64,000 nucleotides of DNA from Halobaculum sp. MBLA0147 (GTDB taxonomy: Archaea; Halobacteriota; Halobacteria; Halobacteriales; Haloferacaceae): positions 2,480,001-2,544,000 of the forward strand of contig NZ_JBGKAD010000001.1 of the NCBI RefSeq assembly GCF_041361345.1, written 5' to 3'. Below are positions 35,145-42,661 of the stretch, one piece after another. Position 1 is the first letter of the stretch. Each line of letters starts with the position of its first letter. The notes beneath the pieces were generated by a model. That model had not been told where the DNA came from and did not search any database. It was given only the letters and a program-made list of their open reading frames with translations. Position numbers and translations under genes: made by a program.

Positions 35145-36107
35145 TCACCCGAAGAGGTCGGTGGGTTGGGCGTCGGGGCTGTGGAACTCGGGGTAGACAT
35201 CGAAGTTGTGGTACAGTCGGGCGGCGTGGAACGAGCCGAGGCCGAGTACCTGGAACGGTTCGGGCGGCGCGAGGCCGAGGGTGACGTACGCGTCGCGAAT
35301 CTGGCACTTCAGGTGGTGATCGAGGAACGACTGGAACTCGTCGATCGGCCCGGGGTCGACCGGCGCGAGTTCGAGTGTGGCGTCCGGCTCGCGGTCGAGT
35401 GGGTCGCTCCCACGGTCGGTGGTGAGTTCACCCGCCTGCGGATAGGCGACGTGGACGCCGGAGACGACGCCGTTCCGCATGTCCGCTGGGAGTTCGAACG
35501 GCGTCAGTTCGAGGCGCGTTCCGAGCGACTCGGCGAATGCGGTCCACTCCTCGAGCACGTCTGCGGACACGTCGTCGAACGACTGTGTCTCTAGGCCGTC
35601 TTCGAGATCGAGACCGTGTTCCCCCGCGACGCGCTCGGCAGTCTCGCGGAGTTGGTCGTCGCGGAGGTCGGCACCGAGGTACACGTCGAGTTTGTACAGG
35701 ACGGTCTCGGCAGAGACACCGGCCGGCAGCGGACGCGGACGCGGCACGGTGTCGTCGTGGTGGCTCCGGAGTTGCTGGTGGAACTCGCTGAACAGGCCCC
35801 GGAACGTGTCTGCGGAGAGGTCGGCGACGGCACGCCGAACCGTGTCAAGGTGTTCGGGGCGCTCCGCCCGCGGGAGTGTGTCGTACCCACGCTGGCGGTG
35901 GACGTAGTACCGGGCGAACTTTCGGGTCTGCTCGTTCAGTTCGTTCTCCTCGTCCGTTCGGTCCCGTGGGTGGTCAGCGTACTCGCTGCAGAGATGCCCA
36001 TCAATTCCACCGTCGTAACCCACCCCTACCTTGTGTTCGGCGCCGCGGTTGTCGGTGACCAAGACACCAAACCCGTCGTCTACTTCCTTCTTGATACTCG
36101 CTTTCAT
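35145..36107 (-). CDS. Cassette 4 partner protein (paralogue of the immunity-like family)
   Basis: A 320-residue soluble protein of unknown function and one of four paralogues in this island (others at 36651, 38418, 40154). No signal peptide or membrane helix. A conserved N-terminal region (residues 1-125) holds GVLVTDNRGAEHKVGV, FARYYVHRQRGYDTLP and LRSHHDDTVPRP; the middle (150-235) is variable; the C-terminal ~80 residues are conserved again: LDREPDATLELAPVDPG, LDHHLKCQIRDAYVTLGLA and PEPFQVLGLGSF. Starts 2 bp after the stop of its glycine-zipper partner, so it is translationally coupled. Inferred to neutralise or escort that partner; could equally be a co-effector. Confidence 0.75.
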   Translation of the reverse strand: MKASIKKEVDDGFGVLVTDNRGAEHKVGVGYDGGIDGHLCSEYADHPRDRTDEENELNEQTRKFARYYVHRQRGYDTLPRAERPEHLDTVRRAVADLSADTFRGLFSEFHQQLRSHHDDTVPRPRPLPAGVSAETVLYKLDVYLGADLRDDQLRETAERVAGEHGLDLEDGLETQSFDDVSADVLEEWTAFAESLGTRLELTPFELPADMRNGVVSGVHVAYPQAGELTTDRGSDPLDREPDATLELAPVDPGPIDEFQSFLDHHLKCQIRDAYVTLGLAPPEPFQVLGLGSFHAARLYHNFDVYPEFHSPDAQPTDLFG

Positions 36108-36109
36108 CG

Positions 36110-36646
36110 CTAGAAGGCCACTTTCTCACTACTTCGGTATTCGTCTCCTCGCTTCATAGCTTCGAGTTCGGCTTCGAGCCGTCGAAGACGTTGATACATC
36201 TCGGTGGAGGCACCGTCGGGGCTGTTATCCGTGAGCCAGCCGAGCGCCTCCTTGGTCAGGTCACTGGCGGCACCACCGACTGCCGCACCAGCCGCGGCTC
36301 CCATCGTTGTCCCGGCGACTGGGACGACCGATCCGAGTAGTGCCCCCGCTCCCGCACCGGCGAGGGAGCCGGCAGCACCGAGCAGCATCTTCCGGCCGCC
36401 GTCGAACTCGTTGACACCGGGACTCGCCTGGACGAACGCCGCGTACATCTCTTCCTGCCGGTTCTTGATCTGTGTGACCTCCTTCGCGAGGATCTCCGGG
36501 TCGGCTGGTACCGTCTGGGAGTCGTCACCGCTCACACGGTCGGCTACCGCCTCGCGAGCCGCCTCGACGCGCTCTTGCCCGGGGTACCGTTGGAGGTGTA
36601 CCTGGGTATCGGACAGACCTCTCGACTGTGCTCGTTCCACGTTCAT
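36110..36646 (-). CDS. Cassette 4 glycine-zipper protein (orphan C-terminal module)
   Basis: A 178-residue protein, homologous only to the C-terminal third of the full-length protein at 41104-42402. Its first residues MNVERAQSRGLSDTQVHLQR keep just the end of the shared junction (compare KLSDTEVHVQR). A heptad-like helix follows (ILAKEVTQIKNRQEEMYAAF, 51-70), then a long Gly/Ala zipper (88-128; GAAGSLAGAGAGALLGSVVP, AAAGAAVGGAASDL) able to insert in membranes, and a charged helical tail ending KVAF. ATG 36646 is 4 bp after the preceding stop. Looks like a displaced effector module without its trafficking domain; toxicity is not shown. Confidence 0.75.
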   Translation of the reverse strand: MNVERAQSRGLSDTQVHLQRYPGQERVEAAREAVADRVSGDDSQTVPADPEILAKEVTQIKNRQEEMYAAFVQASPGVNEFDGGRKMLLGAAGSLAGAGAGALLGSVVPVAGTTMGAAAGAAVGGAASDLTKEALGWLTDNSPDGASTEMYQRLRRLEAELEAMKRGDEYRSSEKVAF

Positions 36647-36650
36647 GTCC

Positions 36651-37595
36651 TCACAGTGGTGAAGCCTCGAGTGCGGTCTGTTCGTGGAAGTTGGGGTAGA
36701 GGTCGTAGTCGTCGTACCGGCGTGTGGCACGGAACTTGCCGAACCCATGAACACGGAACTGTTCGGGTGGGAGGAGTCCCTTCGCGACGTAGCAGTCGCG
36801 CACTTGACACCGGAGGTGGTAGTCCAGGAAGTCTCGGAACTCGGCGAGCGTGTCGGGTGCGTACGGGAACAGTTCGAGCGTCGCGTCGGGGTCGCGCTCG
36901 CTCGGCACCTCAGACTTCTCGACGACGTGTTCGCCGCGAGCGTTCGGATACCCGACGTGGATGCCGGAAACCGCACTCACCTCGAAGGCCAACTCGTCCG
37001 CCGGTGTCGTCTCGACGAGGTCCTCGCCGAACTCCCGCCACGCGTCGAGTGCATCCTGCGACACCTCACTCGGGTCGTCGAGGGCCTCGGCGTCGGTCAC
37101 GTCCAGTCCGTGTGCCGTCGCTAGCTCTGTTGCGCCGTCGGTCTCGGCGAGGTCGACGCCGAGGAACACGTCCAGCGAGTAGACGACGTTGTCTTCGCCC
37201 GGGACGGCAGGTGGCAGTTCGAGCGGGCGATCGACCGACGCGTCGTCGTGGCTCCGCAGTTGGCGGTAGAGCGAGCCGAAGTACTCCTCGAACGACTCCT
37301 CGGAGAGGGTCGCGATACTCCGGCGGACGGCGTCGACGAACTCCGGCGTCTTCGATCGCTCACTCGGTCCGTAGCCGAACTCCCTGAACGCGTAGTACCA
37401 CCCGTACTGTTCGGCTTGGTGACAGTGTTGATTCTCACTACGTGTTCGATTCTTCGGATCGTCGTCGTACGTCTCACAGACGTATCCGACTACCGAGCCG
37501 TCCTGCTCGACTCCGACCCTGTGTTCTCCTTCGTCGTTGTCTGTGACCAACAGTCCGACACCTCTCTCTGTCTGTTTTCGTAGTTTTGCGTCCAT
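36651..37595 (-). CDS. Cassette 3 partner protein (paralogue)
   Basis: A 314-residue paralogue of the proteins at 35145, 38418 and 40154. Shared marks: GVGLLVTDNDEGEHRVGVEQ near the start, YYAFREFGYGPS, LYRQLRSHDDASVDRPLELP, VVYSLDVFLGVDLAE, and the C-terminal DPDATLELFPYAPDTLAEFR, YHLRCQVRDCYVAKGLLPPE and QFRVHGFGKF. Middle residues 150-225 diverge from the siblings. No membrane segment. It starts 2 bp after the stop of the cassette 3 glycine-zipper gene and ends 4 bp before the start of cassette 4, consistent with one polycistronic message. Confidence 0.75.
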   Translation of the reverse strand: MDAKLRKQTERGVGLLVTDNDEGEHRVGVEQDGSVVGYVCETYDDDPKNRTRSENQHCHQAEQYGWYYAFREFGYGPSERSKTPEFVDAVRRSIATLSEESFEEYFGSLYRQLRSHDDASVDRPLELPPAVPGEDNVVYSLDVFLGVDLAETDGATELATAHGLDVTDAEALDDPSEVSQDALDAWREFGEDLVETTPADELAFEVSAVSGIHVGYPNARGEHVVEKSEVPSERDPDATLELFPYAPDTLAEFRDFLDYHLRCQVRDCYVAKGLLPPEQFRVHGFGKFRATRRYDDYDLYPNFHEQTALEASPL

Positions 37596-37597
37596 CG

Positions 37598-38149
37598 TCA
37601 GAAGTCGGTCAACTCGTCGTCCCGTCGCTCTGGGCCCTGCTTCAGTTCGGCGTACATCTGCCGAATCTCGTGGTACATCTGTTCGAGTTCGACGGCCTCG
37701 CTGTTGGGACGGTTAGCGTCCATGAACTCGACGCCCTGCTTGGTGAGATCGGAGACCGCTCCAGAGAGTGCGGCACCCGTCGCGGCACCGATTGCAGTGC
37801 CAGCGCCGGGGACGACCGACCCAGCGACGGCACCCAACGCAGCACCAGTTCCCATCCCGGCCAGCGACCCGAGTACGCCCTTGGTAGCGGTCTTCCCCCA
37901 GTCGCGGCCCCCTGCAGCGCCCGGTTCGGCCGTGGTCAGTGCGTCCATCATCTGTGCCTGTCGCTGTTTGATCTGTGCCACCTCCTCGGCGAGTGTCTCT
38001 GGATTCGCCGGAACACTGCCGGTGTCGTCGGTTCCGACTCTGTTCGAGAGTTCTTCACGGGCTGCCTCGACGCGCTCTTGCCCGGGGTACCGCTGAACGT
38101 GTACCTCGGCGTCGGAGAGCTTCTGAATCCCGAGTTTTCCACCGGCCAT
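37598..38149 (-). CDS. Cassette 3 glycine-zipper protein (orphan C-terminal module)
   Basis: A 183-residue protein starting MAGGKLGIQKLSDAEVHVQR. The ATG corresponds to an internal Met of the full-length protein (RVMSGGKLGIQKLSDTEVH), so translation begins inside the junction remnant; recognisable remnant coding (GEGTARRV) continues just upstream of the start but then decays. Then a segment near-identical to cassette 4 (YPGQERVEAAREE), a helix (LAEEVAQIKQRQAQMMDALT), a Gly/Ala zipper (about 85-125; GSLAGMGTGAALGAVAGSVV, AIGAATGAALSGAV) and a charged tail ending LTDF. The frame is open to 38386, but that stretch contains a TATA-like element and no conserved residues. Confidence 0.75.
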   Translation of the reverse strand: MAGGKLGIQKLSDAEVHVQRYPGQERVEAAREELSNRVGTDDTGSVPANPETLAEEVAQIKQRQAQMMDALTTAEPGAAGGRDWGKTATKGVLGSLAGMGTGAALGAVAGSVVPGAGTAIGAATGAALSGAVSDLTKQGVEFMDANRPNSEAVELEQMYHEIRQMYAELKQGPERRDDELTDF

Positions 38150-38340
38150 CACGCGCCGTGCGGTTCCCTCACCCCTCCACCCTAGGTTGAGGTAGAACCC
38201 GATTTTCAAGTGTTGAGCTTTTGAGCCGAGCCTTGAGGTGTTCGGACCGGCTCTGTTCGTGTTCTCGAATGGTGCCAAACATCTCGGCTGTGGGAAATGG
38301 GACTGCATTTGTCTCGTATCTCCCACGATACAGTCACTCG

Positions 38341-38352
38341 ATATATCTCTTA
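38341..38352 (-). promoter_or_regulatory. Possible internal promoter of cassettes 3-4
   Basis: The 268 bp between the stop at 38418 and the cassette 3 start at 38149 is AT-rich. Read on the minus strand it contains ctaagagatatat at 38341-38353, a reasonable TATA box about 190 bp before the start. Apart from the decayed remnant just upstream of cassette 3, I see nothing coding here. Confidence 0.35.
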
Positions 38353-38417
38353 GCACCGTGTACAGCCTCGAAGAGTGAAACAACACGACTCACGAGTGTG
38401 GTCGCCTCAGTGGAATG

Positions 38418-39371
38418 TTACGACTGGTACCCGGGGATGTCGGCGTCGAAGTCGTAGTAGTTCGGGTAGAAGTCGCTTGCACCGTAACCCTGTGTCGGAG
38501 CGTGTTTCCCCGGTCCCAGTACCCGGAAGGCGGGCGGTGGTTCCTCGCCCATCACGATGTAGAAGTCCCGCACCTGACTGACGAGGTGCCGGAGCAGGAG
38601 TGGTTTGAGAGTGTCGAGCGTCTCCGGTTCCAGTTGCGGGAGTTCGACTCTGGCGTCCGGTTTCTCGTCCGTCGGTCCGCCACCACCACCGACGCGGTGA
38701 GATTCGTCGTTTGCGTCGTAGTACATCACACCCAACTCGGAGGTGTCGGCGACTTCGTAGGGTGGGAACTCGAAGGAGGTGTCGTTCGCCTCGGCTCTCA
38801 CCGTCCCGAGAATCCCGTCAAGTGTGCGATCGAGGAGCGAGCCACGAGAGACGCTCGCGAGAACGTCCGCTGCACTGTCCGCGATGCACTCCTCAAACTC
38901 GTCGACGGCTCCGCGGATGTCGTCTACGTCGGCGTCCAAGTACAGTTCCTGTTCGTACACGACGGCTTCGTCCGCACCGACGGTGGAGGGAAGCCGGAGT
39001 GGTCTGTCGACATCTTCGAAGTGGCTCCGACACTGCTGGCGGAACGTTCCGAACAACTCGTCGACCTCTTCGTCGGAGAGACGCCACAGCGCCATCGCCG
39101 TCGCTGCGACGCGGTCCGGGTTCCAGTGGCCCTCCAGCGTGTCATAGTCGGTGTTCCGGTACACGTAGTACCGTGCGTACTTGCGTGCCTGGGAGACGTT
39201 CTCGTCTTCGTCTCTACTCCTCTTTTCAGGATCGTCCGGATAGCCAGACTGTGAGTGCGCGTATATATTCCCACTCTCCTTTTCCATCTCTACCTGGTGT
39301 GTGACACCATTGTTGTCGGTTATTTTCGTCCCGATGTCTATTTCGTCTTCTCCAATAATATTTCCTTTCAT
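38418..39371 (-). CDS. Cassette 2 partner protein (most diverged paralogue)
   Basis: A 317-residue relative of the other three partner proteins. Conserved: IGTKITDNNGVTHQVEMEKE, QARKYARYYVYRNTDYDTLE, LFGTFRQQCRSHFEDVDRPL, VVYEQELYLDADVDD, PDARVELPQLEPETLDTLKP, HLVSQVRDFYIVMGEEPPPA and FRVLGPGKH. The middle is clearly different, including an IADSAADVLASVSRGSLLDR helix and a poly-Gly run (VGGGGGPTDE). The 5' end is strikingly AT-rich (39240-39370), unlike the chromosome average. Starts one base after the stop of the cassette 2 glycine-zipper gene. Confidence 0.72.
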   Translation of the reverse strand: MKGNIIGEDEIDIGTKITDNNGVTHQVEMEKESGNIYAHSQSGYPDDPEKRSRDEDENVSQARKYARYYVYRNTDYDTLEGHWNPDRVAATAMALWRLSDEEVDELFGTFRQQCRSHFEDVDRPLRLPSTVGADEAVVYEQELYLDADVDDIRGAVDEFEECIADSAADVLASVSRGSLLDRTLDGILGTVRAEANDTSFEFPPYEVADTSELGVMYYDANDESHRVGGGGGPTDEKPDARVELPQLEPETLDTLKPLLLRHLVSQVRDFYIVMGEEPPPAFRVLGPGKHAPTQGYGASDFYPNYYDFDADIPGYQS

Positions 39372-39372
39372 A

Positions 39373-40056
39373 TTAGAACTTTACGTTGTCTCTGGTTTTG
39401 GCATTCATATCGTCTCTCTCGTCCTCGCTGCCGAAGATGTTCTTGACCCGATCAATGACCGAGCCTCTATTCTTTACCATTGCAGAGGTCCCGCCCGCGG
39501 CCGTCGCGGCGACGACACCCGCTGCGAGAGCGACCGGAAGTCCGACCGACCCGGCAGTTGCCAGCCCAGTCCATATTGCTCCCTGTTTGAGCGCCTCTGT
39601 TCCACCGGCCTTCACGAGTTCGCCGAGTGCACCGTACGTGCCGGCCTCTCCGACTTTCTCGAGTGCTCCTTTCTGATCGCCGTCCACCAGCGCTTCGAGA
39701 TTCACGTCGCCACTCTCCGCGCCGTCACCGGCCATCGACTCGAACAGCGCGGCCTGGTTCTGCTCGACGACCTCCAACCGACGGGCCAACTCGTCGACAG
39801 AGGCGGAGTCGAAGCTCTCGCTCTCCGAAGAGCCACTCAGCGGGTTGAACCGATCGAGTGCGCGCTGAACGTGTACGTCGGCGTCGGAGAGCTTCTGGAT
39901 GCCGAGCTTCCCGCCACTCATCACGCGTTGTGCGGTCTCCTCGGCCTCCCGCTCCAACTCGGGATCTGGGTCGATCTCCAGTTGCACGTCTTCTTCGGGG
40001 AGCATCGAGAGGCCACCACCGGTCTGTCGCGACCCTCCACGGCATCCGATTGCCAT
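39373..40056 (-). CDS. Cassette 2 protein: truncated DUF4157 remnant plus glycine-zipper module
   Basis: A 227-residue protein. Residues 10-64 (SRQTGGGLSMLPEEDVQLEI then DPELEREAEETAQRVMSGGK, LGIQKLSDADVHVQR) match residues 226-281 of the full-length protein, so the N-terminal domain and the HExxH site are missing and homology begins exactly at the QTGG after that site. Next a predicted coiled coil (DELARRLEVVEQNQAALFES), a hydrophobic Gly/Ala stretch (about 155-195; TAGSVGLPVALAAGVVAATA) and a basic tail ending NVKF. ATG 40056 or an internal ATG (MLPEED) could start it. The 97 bp gap upstream may carry its own promoter. Confidence 0.72.
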   Translation of the reverse strand: MAIGCRGGSRQTGGGLSMLPEEDVQLEIDPDPELEREAEETAQRVMSGGKLGIQKLSDADVHVQRALDRFNPLSGSSESESFDSASVDELARRLEVVEQNQAALFESMAGDGAESGDVNLEALVDGDQKGALEKVGEAGTYGALGELVKAGGTEALKQGAIWTGLATAGSVGLPVALAAGVVAATAAGGTSAMVKNRGSVIDRVKNIFGSEDERDDMNAKTRDNVKF

Positions 40057-40153
40057 CGTGTACCCACAGTTATCGCTACAGGAAAAGTAACTACGGATCG
40101 GTTGTACAAACGGAGAGGGTGTATTCCGACCCAGTGGCGACGAGACCCCTCGG

Positions 40154-41104
40154 TCAGATCGTGTCCAGCACGTCGGGATCGTCGTAGCGTGGGTACATAT
40201 CGAGGAACCGGTAGGCGACGACGGACTCGAGTCGCCCGCTGCCGATCACGCGGAACTGTTCGGGTGGTTGCAGTCCCATCCGGACGTAGCTGTCGCGGAT
40301 CTGGCACTTGAGGTGGTGGTCGACGAACGCGCGGAACTGCTCGAAGTCACCCGGGTCGACTGGCGCGAGCTCGAGCGTCGCGTCCGGCTCGCGGTCGAGT
40401 GGGTCGGTCTCGGGACCCAGCACTTCGTAGTCCCCGCCGTCGATGTAACTCGCGTACAGCGGTGAGGCGGCGTCGACGTACGTCTCTCCCGAGAGGTCCA
40501 CGTCGCGGTCGACCAGCGTCTCGCGGAGGTCGTCGGTGAACGCCTCCCAGCGGTCGAGGACGCTCTGTGACTGGTGGTCGACCGCGTGATCCTCCTTCGA
40601 CAGGTCGACATCGTGGGCCGCGGCGATGTCTTCGGCGACGGCGGAGACCTCGGAGTCGAGCAGGTCGACACCGAGGTAGATGTCCGTCCGGTACAGCATG
40701 TGGTCCGCACCGGGTGCCTCACGCGGGATCGCCATCGCTCGCGGCGTGTCGTCGTGGTAGCTCGCCATCTGCTGGTAGAGATCCCCGAGCAGGTCGCGAG
40801 CACGCTCGTCCGAGAGGTTCTGGAGGACCGTCCGGACGGCGTCGAGGCGCTCCGGATGGTACTGCGGATGGGCCGTGTCGTATCCGCGCTCTTTGTAGAC
40901 GTAGTAGCGGGCGAAACGCCGAGCCTGTTCTACCCGCTCGTTTTCGTTACCCGTTCGCTGCCTCGGGTCATCTGCACATATGTCTTGACCGTGTCCTGTG
41001 ATCTCCCCATTTTGCTTTACCTCTATCAGGTGTTCTTCGTCACCGTTATCTATGATACTCAATCCGATCGTACCTCCTTGTTCCCCTGTTATCATCCCGT
41101 CCAT
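40154..41104 (-). CDS. Cassette 1 partner protein (cognate of the full-length DUF4157 protein)
   Basis: A 316-residue soluble protein, founder-position member of the four paralogues: IGLSIIDNGDEEHLIEVKQN, QARRFARYYVYKERGYDTAH, LYQQMASYHDDTPRAMAIPR, LYRTDIYLGVDLLDSEVSAV, and C-terminal LDREPDATLELAPVDPGDFE, VDHHLKCQIRDSYVRMGLQP and EQFRVIGSGRL. Its ends are closest to the cassette 4 partner, while residues 150-235 are its own. The ATG overlaps the stop of the upstream DUF4157 gene by one base (TGATG type), the strongest coupling in the island. Function unknown; immunity, chaperone or co-effector are all open. Confidence 0.75.
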   Translation of the reverse strand: MDGMITGEQGGTIGLSIIDNGDEEHLIEVKQNGEITGHGQDICADDPRQRTGNENERVEQARRFARYYVYKERGYDTAHPQYHPERLDAVRTVLQNLSDERARDLLGDLYQQMASYHDDTPRAMAIPREAPGADHMLYRTDIYLGVDLLDSEVSAVAEDIAAAHDVDLSKEDHAVDHQSQSVLDRWEAFTDDLRETLVDRDVDLSGETYVDAASPLYASYIDGGDYEVLGPETDPLDREPDATLELAPVDPGDFEQFRAFVDHHLKCQIRDSYVRMGLQPPEQFRVIGSGRLESVVAYRFLDMYPRYDDPDVLDTI

Positions 41105-42402
41105 CAGCGGTCACCCCTACTCTCCGCAACGCCCTCAACGCCAGACGTCGTAGCTCCACTGAGAACTGATCTGACCTTCTCCTCGATAAGTTGGTCGAGG
41201 TAACTCCTAGTGTCATCGACTTGCTGGTTGACGGCGGCGGTGGCGTCGTCGAAGTTTCGTTCGTAAACGGCACCGGCTGCTCCACCGAGTGCACCACCGA
41301 CGACGGTTCCGACAGCCTGCCCCGTGACCGTGCCAACGCCAGGCGCGAGAGCAGTCCCAATCACACCGCCAGCCACACCACCGAGGGCACCCATCGTTCC
41401 CTTTCCTGCTTCGACACCGAGTTTCTTGTCGGCACGGTCAGGGGCCTGGAGTTCGTTCACGTCACGACGGAGCTGTCGGACCTCTTCGACTAGTTCGTCG
41501 GGGTTGATGTCTACCGACTCCGAGCCCGACGAGTGGATTTCGCTTCCGAATCCGAAGAACCGCTGGACGTGCACCTCGGTGTCCGAGAGCTTCTGGATGC
41601 CGAGTTTTCCGCCACTCATCACGCGCTGTGCAGTTTCCTCGGCCTCCCGCTCCAACTCGGGGTCGGGACCGATCTCCAGTTGCACACCCTTCTGCGGCAG
41701 CGTCGAGAGATCACCACCGGTCTGCTGGCGGACGTGCGCCAACTCGTGGGCCAGGACGTGCTGTCCCTCTGCGGACTCGGGATCGTACTCGCCAGCGCCG
41801 AAGGCGACGTGGTTGCCGACGGTGAACGCCCGCGCGTTGATCTGGTCGGCCGCCGCAGCAGCTTTCGGTCCAGTGTGAATCCGTACGTCACCCAACGAGT
41901 CGCCCATCCGCTCTTCGACCGCGCGCTGGATCGAGGTGTCCAGCGGCCGGCCGGGTGAGGAGATCACCCCCCGTACCGTGTCGGGAACGCCAGCATCTCC
42001 GTCGGGACCGCGACGCCGATCTCTGTTGACTTTCCCGGTGTTGTCCATCCGGGAGAGGCGGTTGAAGTGCTCGATGTCCCAGGGAACGGGCGTGCCCTTC
42101 CGGTCGCGGAACCGCTGCATCTTGGTCTTGTGACCCATCGCGCCGATGGGGATGCCCTCGTCGATCCACCGGAGAACCTGCCCGCCGTACCCCTTCTCCA
42201 ACCGCTGGAGTTCCTGGAGTTCGTCGACACTCGACACCTCCCGGCCGTAGTACTCCTCGATGTCTTCCTTCGTCGTCGGGCCGACCGTACTCGGGCCCAC
42301 GTCCGCACGCGACGGCCACCGTTGCGAGCCGTCACTCTCCTCGGACTGTCCACTGTCCGTCTCGGTCACCTTCCCTCGATCACGGAGTGCTTGGTACCCC
42401 AT
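41104..42402 (-). CDS. eCIS-core (DUF4157) protein with glycine-zipper C-terminal module
   Basis: A 432-residue protein. Residues 1-40 are disordered; 41-140 form a helical domain (KEDIEEYYGREVSSVDELQE, AMGHKTKMQRFRDRKGTPVP); 145-230 are DUF4157/eCIS core: SSPGRPLDTSIQRAVEERMG, DVRIHTGPKAAAAADQINAR, FGAGEYDPESAEGQHVLAHE and the zinc-type motif HELAH at 219-223. Residues 238-281 are the junction shared with the downstream modules. A helix (301-318) and a Gly/Ala zipper (333-380; GTMGALGGVAGGVIGTALAP, VGTVVGGALGGAAGAV) follow, then a charged tail. DUF4157 is known to mark cargo of extracellular contractile injection systems; no such machine is encoded nearby, so this is inferred cargo. Confidence 0.82.
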   Translation of the reverse strand: MGYQALRDRGKVTETDSGQSEESDGSQRWPSRADVGPSTVGPTTKEDIEEYYGREVSSVDELQELQRLEKGYGGQVLRWIDEGIPIGAMGHKTKMQRFRDRKGTPVPWDIEHFNRLSRMDNTGKVNRDRRRGPDGDAGVPDTVRGVISSPGRPLDTSIQRAVEERMGDSLGDVRIHTGPKAAAAADQINARAFTVGNHVAFGAGEYDPESAEGQHVLAHELAHVRQQTGGDLSTLPQKGVQLEIGPDPELEREAEETAQRVMSGGKLGIQKLSDTEVHVQRFFGFGSEIHSSGSESVDINPDELVEEVRQLRRDVNELQAPDRADKKLGVEAGKGTMGALGGVAGGVIGTALAPGVGTVTGQAVGTVVGGALGGAAGAVYERNFDDATAAVNQQVDDTRSYLDQLIEEKVRSVLSGATTSGVEGVAESRGDR

Positions 42403-42574
42403 CGTCTCTTGCTGTCATCTGTGTCTGCGTGTGACTTGATTCTTCCTACTAAGTGTGGATTCAGTGATAGAGTGAGACCAGTCATCACTCGGTGACGACT
42501 ACGAGTCACCACACACCGACAGCTAATCCCAACACAACCACAGCTATTAACAACAAGCGAGCACAACGCCGAGA

Positions 42575-42646
42575 CACGACACTGCGGGGTCGTCACTGTA
42601 GCAAAGTGGCGGGGTGCTGGAGACACCCCACCTCCGCAGTGTCGTG
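42575..42646. repeat. 13 bp inverted repeat with inner hairpin at the island edge
   Basis: Perfect inverted repeat cacgacactgcgg (42575-42587) / ccgcagtgtcgtg (42634-42646) enclosing 46 bp that hold a second stem, ggggtg (42611-42616) / cacccc (42624-42629). It ends 16 bp before the ATG of the next plus-strand gene, in the 259 bp gap upstream of the divergent DUF4157 gene. It could be an operator, an RNA leader structure or a recombination site. The rest of the gap is AT-rich (ttgattcttcctactaagtg; aactattaacaac-like) without a gene. Confidence 0.6.
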
Positions 42647-42661
42647 GAAGCCGCCACGACA

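Noticed and set aside
38150-38386. Longer start of the cassette 3 gene at 38386
   Set aside because: The extra 79 codons share nothing with the other modules except the last ~10 remnant residues and include a TATA-like element, so ATG 38149 is preferred.
35070-42661. Complete contractile injection system or prophage
   Set aside because: No sheath, tube, baseplate, spike, AAA+ ATPase, integrase or capsid-like gene is present; only DUF4157-type cargo.
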